64,000 nt of DNA from Hymenopus coronatus (taxonomy: Eukaryota > Arthropoda > Insecta > Mantodea > Hymenopodidae), in assembly GCA_030762935.1 (NCBI GenBank), contig CM060897.1:106916176-106980175 (forward strand). The letters are read 5' to 3'. The notes under the pieces are model-generated. The model worked only from the letters and a program-made list of their open reading frames with translations. It was not told the DNA's origin and made no database searches. Of the stretch, positions 56,958 through 64,000 are shown one piece after another. Each line of letters opens with the position of its first letter. Positions within the stretch are counted from its first letter, which is position 1. A program made the position numbers and the translations under genes.

Positions 56958-57300
56958 AATCGTCCACCGTGGTATAGTGGTTAACATGCTAGCCTTTAAT
57001 ACCCAAGTTTGCAGGTTCAAAATTGGTAGGGGATGATGGATCTTTTTCAACCTAAAAATCCTTAGCATGGCTTTTTTTGGAAGAGAAGTAGACCTGTGTA
57101 ATGTTTATTTGCATGTAAAAGAAGGAAAAGTTCTCTAGGAAAAATTTGCCATATTTCATGTCCACAAGTTGTGATTTCAATATGTAGTGCCATCTATAGA
57201 TGATATGATCCCTCATCAGCATGTGCACAGTGGTGACCTTGCAAACTACAGATTCCCCGATCAAGAAAGTGCTGTTATGGTGGCCCAATATATACTCACA
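56958..57300 (+). mobile_element. SINE type S1b, uninterrupted copy
   Basis: Head CCACCGTGGTATAGTGGTTA and B-box-like AGGTTCAAAAT, then the S1 core CTAAAAATCCTTAGCATGGC. The tail differs from S1: TCCACAAGTTGTGATTTCAA, GTGCCATCTATAGATGATAT, TGATCCCTCATCAGCATG, CACAGTGG and ATCAAGAAAGTGCTG. It shares this tail with 47360-47825, which defines a second subfamily with the same promoter head. Confidence 0.85.
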
Positions 57301-59519
57301 TGGTGTGATGGTACTTGAAATTCTGTAATACAAGTGAAGGATTAATTGTATTAGCTAATTGTGCACCAAAAGATAAAGCAGTATTAATTCACAATACTCT
57401 GAAGCATTGTAACCCTGGCAAAGTACATAAGCTGTACATACATGCCAAATGTATCATCAATATGTTTGATGCAAGCAGGCCTGCATCTGCATTGTCAGTA
57501 CAATTGCAAATTCCTATGTACCACTGCAAAGAATCCCACTACTTATTGCTTTCTTATTGACATGAAATCAAGCACATACCTTCTTTTCAGCTGAACTTCA
57601 CAAATTTTAAGTTGTAGAGAGATTAAAATCTATGTCCAACCAATCTTAAATCTGCTAATTCATCTCAAACTATTTAAGATATCAGACTAAAATGTTTACA
57701 AGATTTATATATCTTCCAATTTCATTGATCTGCTTTTATAAGAATGTAGTAAGGAAGATAAGATTATATCCTTAATTTTACCAGACTCTTATCAAAATTG
57801 ACAGCAATTTTCTATTTCATTAATCAACAAAACAACATTTACACCAGAAAATGGGATTTACGGAAGTTGTTCAGAACAAAAATTAAGAAAAAATTACATA
57901 TTTTCAATGAAATAAACCACACAGCTCGAGTACACTGAAGCCACTCTAACAGTGATACTAATTTGTAGAGCAAACTTTCCCTAAAAGATTGGGCTAAAAT
58001 TTACCAGTCAACTTCGAGGTGTGTTTGGAGTAATAATTTTTATTTATTTATATATTTTTTATTTTTTTTTTTCCCCTCTTACGTGGTGCAGATGCATTAC
58101 ATTTTTAAAATATGACTATTAAGCCTACAATGTTCAAATATATATTAAGGAGGAAATTCTTATCAATAAGACATCAAATATTTTCCTGCTGTCATTTAGT
58201 CTCCCCAAGAACTTTAAAGAAAAATTGCTCCCTAACAAAATTATGGTTTATCGCCCAGTTGAAGGAAAGCACATCAAATCGCCTACTGTTTCACAATCCC
58301 TTAACTTTTTATCAATTTGATTTTTTTAATTTATCACTTTAATTTTAGGCTGGTTTATCCATATGTATTTTGTACTTCTAAAATACCTAAAATAAAGGCA
58401 CTTATAAAAGAGTTTCATTTTACCTAAAATAATAAAATCCTTTTCTATATTTTTTCACTCAAAAATAATTTTATAGCCTAATATTTTACAGCTTATCACA
58501 ATTTTTAATCAGAAAAATATGTATCTGATCAGAGAATAATCTCCAATCACTATTTGGCCTTTCAACAACATAAGCTTTATGATTGTCAATCAAAGCTGTC
58601 TTATTCATTGATAACTTTTGATGTGCTTTACTGCAACCAAGTATTAGTCTAGCAAAAGTTCTTGGGTATTGTCTTTCAAGTTGGTAACATTAGTTTTCTT
58701 TTTGCTAAATAAAGATAGCTATGAAATATTTTGCAGAAAACCATAGTATTCATCATCCAAAGATTTCTTTACCAAAATGCTTAAGAACATATTACATTTC
58801 TGTAGCTTTCATTGTTTATCTTTGTGTATGCTCCTACGATTATAGTGCTCTCACTTTCCTTTTTATGTGCAGCAAGTAAAGTCTTCATTCTGCTTCCTTA
58901 GTGGCTCAAATTTCTGTATCATCAGGTTCATTTGAAGGTCCCTTTGGACCTTCAAATGTACTTCCTGCCAATATGGAAATGAAACTTGTTGGCAGCTTAT
59001 GTTTATTGAAAGAACCATTCTGATGTTTCTTGCCACTTGCATGCAGATTTTATTGGCAGCTTATGTTCTTACTTCCTTGGTTAGAGAAGATTTCATGCAT
59101 ATTTCCATTTTAGGAGTCTCCTTCCTGTAAATACAAATCAATGCATTAGCTAATAATATTACATTACAGCTTGAGATTAACACATTTTGAATAATCAGGT
59201 ATGGCAGTCCACCAGTCTTTTTATGAGAAATGTGTGTGATCTGTGTATGCTTCCATAAAGTGTGCTGCTTTGATTTTCCAGTCTGTAAGCAGACTATATT
59301 AAATTTCTAGGCTGAATTCCTAGAACTGCCAACATATTTCCACAAATCAATAATTAATGATTTGTGCTACATGTGCAAGTTACACAGTTTAATTTTTAAA
59401 ACTAAGTTACACCAGTGCAGTAAATGTGGAATATTGTTCCAACTAAATTCTTAGCAGTTTACTGCTGTAGCTGCAAAGTCAAAATATTAAACATGTAATA
59501 ATTCAAGGTCTTATGGTGT
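57301..59519. other. Intergenic DNA with a short hairpin
   Basis: AT-rich with a T-rich stretch at 58033-58075. The only structure noted is the hairpin at 58929-58958. A repeated TTGGCAGCTTATGTT occurs at about 58990 and 59054. Confidence 0.4.
58929..58958. repeat. Perfect 13-bp-stem hairpin
   Basis: CATTTGAAGGTCC, loop CTTT, then the exact complement GGACCTTCAAATG. It is not followed by a T-run and has no neighbouring gene, so its role is unknown. Confidence 0.95.
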
Positions 59520-59830
59520 CCTGCACTGTAGTGCATTGGGCTAGAATGTGGCTTTGAGTTTGGTCAATTTTGATGAGTACAGGTTTTAAGTCCTGAGTAT
59601 AAAACCAGTGCCTACTCAGCATCATGAGGAAAGTGGGGAGCTGCAATAGACAGTGGTCCTAGCCAAGAAAGGCCAACTTTCCAGCTGGGGAATGCATGAA
59701 TGCTGGCCACATCACCTACCTGTATCAGTTGGATGATTATCCACCTCTGCCATGTGTATGTGAGGATGAGGCTGGCAGTAGGAATGGCAGGCCCAGGCGC
59801 CATGTGGGCTGCAGTGTGGTGGGATTAATA
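59520..59830 (+). mobile_element. Probable decayed SINE
   Basis: A weak tRNA-like head (TGTAGTGCATTGGGCTAGAA, then GGTTTTAAGTCC at about 59584-59595) is followed by a GC-richer body (GGCAGGCCCAGGCGCCATGT, about 59787-59806) in AT-rich surroundings. It resembles the S5 layout but has no alignable partner here. Low certainty. Confidence 0.4.
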
Positions 59831-61463
59831 ATTCAAATCAAAACACATATTTACATGATAGGTGGTTTGATTTCTATAAATAAGTCTAGCTTACAAAATG
59901 GAAGCTTAATTGTTGGCTCCATTACATTGCAGCTTAAGGTTATTTCAGCTTTATTTCCTTATGTTTTTCCTGGATAATTCTGCACCCTCCATAATGCAGT
60001 ATATAAAGATGATAGCCCAATAAAAATGAATGTAAACTCTATACAGTAACCTGATTATCATTGCTAATATTCTGATGTCAAGCTATGCTCCACAATTTGA
60101 AAACTGCTGAGCTACTCTTTGCTTTGCACAATTCACATTAAGGGAAATTTAATTTCTAGATTAAGATAGAAAATATGATCTTAACTACACCTTAGAAGTA
60201 AGGTTTCACAATGCAAATTGAGATGCCATCTGAAATTAGGTTTTTATACACCAATTTGACTTGTCTGAGCAAGTGTACATTCAGGTACTCAACAACATAA
60301 CTCTTAGAGCAGAGTTGGAAGGTGAGCATGGTAGCTAATATATCTCATTGAACAAAGCTCACACTACAAAACTTGTTCGTGTCACTTTACTCCTAACATT
60401 TAGCTCAGTTGTAACGATAGCTTACCTTCAATGCTGTGCCATATTGCATGCTGCAGCTACACTCTTGTGAGTTACTTTCTGCTATTTTGGTGTGCAGCCA
60501 AGCTGGAAGAGCCTAGTGTACACTGTGGTTTGAGGAGTTGTTTGCAGGATATATGATAGCAAGGAATTTTGATGTGCAAGGAATTTTCATTGTTATTTGG
60601 CTTTGTTTTTCATCTTTTTTTTTTGATTGTAATAGTGTTTAATGCCATTTTTCATCTGCATTGGTTACTTGTGTAATATGGAGCAACTAAAGTTATGTAT
60701 TATCTTTTAGTACACTTTAAGGATGTGTGCCAAGAAAGGTCTCCCACCAATATTCTGTAAAAATGATAATCCAGTTTTATAGTTTGTGTATTAGTAATAG
60801 GTTAGTACAAGCACAGCATTACATTTGGCAGTTTGTTATTACACTGCAAAATAATGTGATATTTGATAAGACAATTTAGCTTCTTTTGGAGCAAGTTATG
60901 AAAATAATGTTTGAAACTATTCATATGTTGTTTTAGATGAATGATTTTCGACAAATCCCTTCAGTAGAAAAAAGTCTATAAAACTGAAAGTGAATAAGAA
61001 GTATTGAAAACAGTGAGATATGATAATCAAATGTTAAAACTTTGGCAAACATTAAAATACTCTTAGTCCACATGTCAACTAACAATAGATGTTTCAAGGA
61101 GATGATAAATCATTCTCCATGTGTTAATACTTCTTTTATCATTTTTAATTTTTCATTGTTCTGGTTAATTGTCCAAAGTAGAGAAGGATGGTCTGGCACA
61201 TTTGGGAATATATTTATTCCAAAGACAACTTTGAAATCTTGGTATCACAGGCATCATACAACTCGCCAATGAGAATGTCAGCAGATAAACAAGGGATGGG
61301 GGAAGCAGATATTGATATATCAGTTGACCTAAGGATGTCTCCTTGAAAATATACTCCTAGTTGAGTAAGTGGAGCAAAATTGACTTTTAACATTCAATTG
61401 GAATGTGTATTGAATTTATATTCATAGTGTGGACATCAGCTTACTGATTCTTATTATTTGACC
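59831..61463. other. Intergenic DNA
   Basis: AT-rich; a T9 run near 60618. No domain recognised. Confidence 0.4.
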
Positions 61464-61477
61464 ACTCACTGCTTGAG

Positions 61478-61768
61478 TCGCCCTCCGTGGTGTAATGGTT
61501 ACCATGCTAACTTCATATACCCAAGGTTGCGGGTTCAAGCCCAGCGGAGGACAATGGATTTTTTCGGGCGTAAAAATCCTTAGCATGGCTTCCTTCGGAA
61601 GGGAAGTAAAGCTGTGGGTCCCGTGTCGTAGATTTACGGCACGTAAAAGAACCTCAAGCCTGATAAGAGAGGCCTCTGAGCAAAATTAAGCGATCTTTCA
61701 CGCCCAATATAGAATGGGACGCTGAGAACCAAAGCAGTTAAAGAGCATCCATAAATAACAGGCCATTT
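61478..61768 (+). mobile_element. tRNA-derived SINE (type S1), full length
   Basis: Best-preserved S1. Flanked by the 13-bp duplication ACTCACTGCTTGA (61464-61476 and 61769-61781). Starts TCGCCCTCCGTGGTGTAATG, A box TGTAATGGTTA (61491-61501), B box GGGTTCAAGCC (61531-61541), then the body with GGCACGTAAAAGAACCTCAA and GGGACGCTGAGAACC, ending CCATAAATAACA. Internal pol III promoter; mobilised in trans by a LINE. Confidence 0.93.
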
Positions 61769-61781
61769 ACTCACTGCTTGA

Positions 61782-63162
61782 TACAATATGTGCAAAAAGA
61801 CTTAAACGGAAGGAAGTAGGTAGTTTAAAAAAATAAGCAGATTGATGATAAAGTGTGTGTCCTTTTTTCAATAATGGAAATATCCTAAGCAGTTCTCAGA
61901 ACTGCTTAAAACAACTGAGTTTTATTTTAGCATTCCTGTACTCTGCCTCAGACTAGAATGATCCTTATGTAAACAAGGGGGCTTGGACTCAGCACTACAT
62001 ATGTTTTATAACACTAATTGTGGCAGTGCTTATTTCTTGACAGTACATCAAGTAAACATTGCCAGCAACTTAGTTAAATCTTACATAATTAATATTACCA
62101 TGCAGTAGCATAATGGTTATACTTGGAGATTTTCATTTTTAAGTAATGCAAAATGATGCATGATCATTTACCTCTCACCATTTCAACATTTGCATTGGTT
62201 ATGTTTCATTTCAACAGATGACAAATCTGCTCTATGATGATACACTGACTTTTAAATTGTTTGCAAGTGTTCTCGGCTTGTGAAATGTGGGTGGTAAGGA
62301 ATCTTAAATATCAGAAGCAACATTGCATGTTGAAACAATAGCATCTGAATTAGCATTAACCTAAAGACCAACTTGTTCTAAGAATGGGCTATGTTATAGG
62401 AATACAACATTTATAACCATTTCTTTAGTAATACAAAGCTAAGCTATGTATCCTTAAACAAAATTAATAGTTTATAACTGTGATGTTTTCAGCTTAATGT
62501 ATATCATTATGCTTGTAAATATCCCTTTCAGCATTCAGGAGCTTAGGACACATCTGTGGTGTATGTGCAGAATGCAGAGAAATGAATACAAACATTAATT
62601 GTGAATGTTTCCTTCCCTGAAACCAATTCGTGTTGAGCAGGATTAGAAAACTATTTACAGTGCTGTACTTCTTAGTGCTGTACTTATTATATGATAGGAA
62701 ATAAAAGAAAATGCTTTGGATTTCACTTCGCCATTTGATGGCCCAAGAGTGTTTCGTGTCACTATCTTCTTCTTTCCCTCCCATATGTTGACTTCAGAAA
62801 TATTTTCATGCTAGGCAGATTATAGTTACAATGCTAATAGTGAGAATAATTTCTTAGATGAAGTCAAGTGAACGTAATTGATTTCAGTAATCTTATTACA
62901 GAATAACATGAAAAATTTCACTTTTTCCTTTCTTTCTTTGAAAAATAAGAACCTGCTAATCTCTTAAAGTCTGAAAAATTTGCCAAATCATGTTAATTGA
63001 GCTCGCTCTATTTATATTTGTATGTGCTATTCATTATTTCTCCCAGTGGTGTTCAATACCATTTCCAAAAAGATTGTCCAGATTTCACTTGAGTGTACAT
63101 TGCAAATCTAATTGCACAAAAGATTATAACTGCAGCTTTGTATATTATTTCAGATCATTCAA
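61782..63162. other. Intergenic DNA with a short palindrome
   Basis: AT-rich. TAAGCAGTTCT-C-AGAACTGCTTA at 61886-61908 is a perfect inverted repeat with a 1-nt centre. A 15-bp tandem pair AGTGCTGTACTT(C/A)TT lies at about 62660-62690. No gene was seen. Confidence 0.5.
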
Positions 63163-63225
63163 ACCCAACGATAGATATTTTCGGATGTAAAAATCATTAG
63201 CATAGCTTCCTTTGGAAGGGAAGTC
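63163..63225 (+). mobile_element. S1 SINE core fragment
   Basis: Short S1 piece: AAACCCAACGATAGATATTT, GTAAAAATCATTAGCATAGC and TTCCTTTGGAAGGGAAGTC. The 3' half is missing, and GC-rich DNA starts directly after it. Confidence 0.75.
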
Positions 63226-63236
63226 AGTCATGTACT

Positions 63237-63495
63237 GTGATTTGGCCGTCAGACTGGTGACCACATCGTGGTTCTTGGCAGACATCCTCATCCTGGCCGA
63301 TGCACAATAGCGGCGGTAAGGCATCTTCCGGGATTGGCGGCTGACCTCAACGCCACTGGAATCAGCTGCTGCACTGAGGCATGTCGGGAGGTCCCGCGGA
63401 ACTCCGCGCTAAACCTGTATAAGCACAAGCGGCGAGAGCCGTGACGACGCCAGCGCCGAGAGTGCATCTGTGGGTGAGGCGGAGGCTTGATGCAG
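63237..63495. other. GC-rich, CpG-rich segment (left part)
   Basis: An abrupt rise in G+C and CpG relative to the whole window. It continues after the S1 insertion at 63805. No frame gives a known protein. It could be a retroelement 5' region, a CpG-rich promoter or first exon of a host gene, or another repeat. It runs off the window end. Confidence 0.5.
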
Positions 63496-63789
63496 TCGCC
63501 CTCCGTGGTGTAGTGGTTACCATGCTGACTTCCTATACCCAAGGTCGTGGGTTCAAACCCGGCGGAGGACGATGGATATTTTCGGGTGTGGCTTCCTTCG
63601 GAAGGGAAGTAAAGCCGTGGGTCCCGTGTCGTAGATTTACGGCACGTAAAAGAACCTCAAGCCTGTTAGAGAGGCCTCTGAGCAAAATTAAGCGGTCTTT
63701 CACGCCCAGTATAGAATGTGACGCTGAGAATCACAGCAGTTAAAGAGCGTCCATAAATAAGAAAAAAATAAAAAATAATAAAATAAAAA
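63496..63789 (+). mobile_element. tRNA-derived SINE (type S1) in GC-rich DNA
   Basis: Flanked by a 15-bp duplication with one mismatch, GGAGGCTTGATGC(A/G)G, at 63481-63495 and 63790-63804. Starts TCGCCCTCCGTGGTGTAGTG, B box GGGTTCAAACC. It has a deletion of about 20 bp in the core (the TAAAAATCCTTAGCAT block is missing) and a long A-rich tail (AAAAAAATAAAAAATAAT). Confidence 0.92.
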
Positions 63790-63804
63790 GGAGGCTTGAT
63801 GCGG

Positions 63805-64000
63805 TGGCGTAGCTACACAGACATGTATTGAGGTCTGGGTGTCCTATGTTGTGTCCGCGGAACGCAACTGCCGGGAGTCTTCGGCGAGAGGTGGCACTGG
63901 TGCGGCCGAGTTGTCGCCAGTCTCTGGACGCTGCTCAGGCGAGTCGTTGAGGGTGACGGCGACGGCCACTCTAATTGCACAGCTCTTCTTCTTTTTGTCA
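63805..64000. other. GC-rich, CpG-rich segment (right part)
   Basis: Continuation of 63237-63495 beyond the SINE insertion. Compositionally the two halves match. No confident coding frame. Confidence 0.5.

Overview
The window looks like repeat-packed, AT-rich nuclear DNA from an arthropod, most likely an insect. Evidence read directly: many mariner/Tc1-type transposase relics, piggyBac-type elements with TTAA targets, RNase H-bearing non-LTR retrotransposon ends, and at least five kinds of tRNA-headed SINE with target-site duplications. There are no operons, rRNA genes or functional tRNA genes, and no complete host gene. One 60-nt exon-like segment (46623-46682) is the best hint that the window lies in a long intron or beside a host gene. 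The SINE heads recall families reported from cockroaches and termites, but that placement is only a guess.

Layout. 1-6.1 kb: an imperfect inverted repeat of about 0.35-kb arms (1053-1396 and 2045-2418), a mariner relic, two SINEs, a LINE reverse-transcriptase tail and a 3 x 53-bp tandem array. 6.7-15.7 kb: a probable SINE and a mariner graveyard with three separate relics, then an old mariner (13083-15650) split cleanly by a younger one (13613-14918). 17.4-19.2 kb: a SINE inserted into a SINE with a 13-bp duplication, and a palindromic foldback element (18345-19226). 20.2-23.6 kb: a LINE fragment, a Tc1-like element with doubled terminal repeats (IR/DR), and a SINE. 25.9-27.8 kb: a second foldback element (25886-26768) carrying an intact DNA-binding-domain ORF, then a LINE RNase H relic. 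28.9-49.97 kb: scattered SINEs, a LINE 3' end, the exon candidate and two related piggyBac-derived elements (34779-35832, 49095-49966). 50.1-55.1 kb: another transposase relic, a second copy of the 1.7-kb dispersed repeat and an unidentified repetitive ORF relic. 56-64 kb: more SINEs, ending in GC-rich DNA of unknown nature interrupted by a SINE.

The most unusual objects are the two foldback elements. Each is flanked by TA, has inverted arms of about 265 bp, and has a centre encoding only the helix-turn-helix half of a transposase. The ORF stops a few codons after it crosses into the inverted arm. Both copies share the same internal junction and the same 3-nt arm difference, so the rearranged form itself appears to have been mobilised. 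A transcript across it could make a DNA-binding-only peptide and fold into a long hairpin matching the 5' end of the parent transposon, so it is a candidate natural silencer or repressor element. That role is inference.

Almost everything else is dead mobile DNA. The many nested insertions with readable duplications give a relative chronology. Alignments were made by eye, so boundaries given as approximate should be treated as such.
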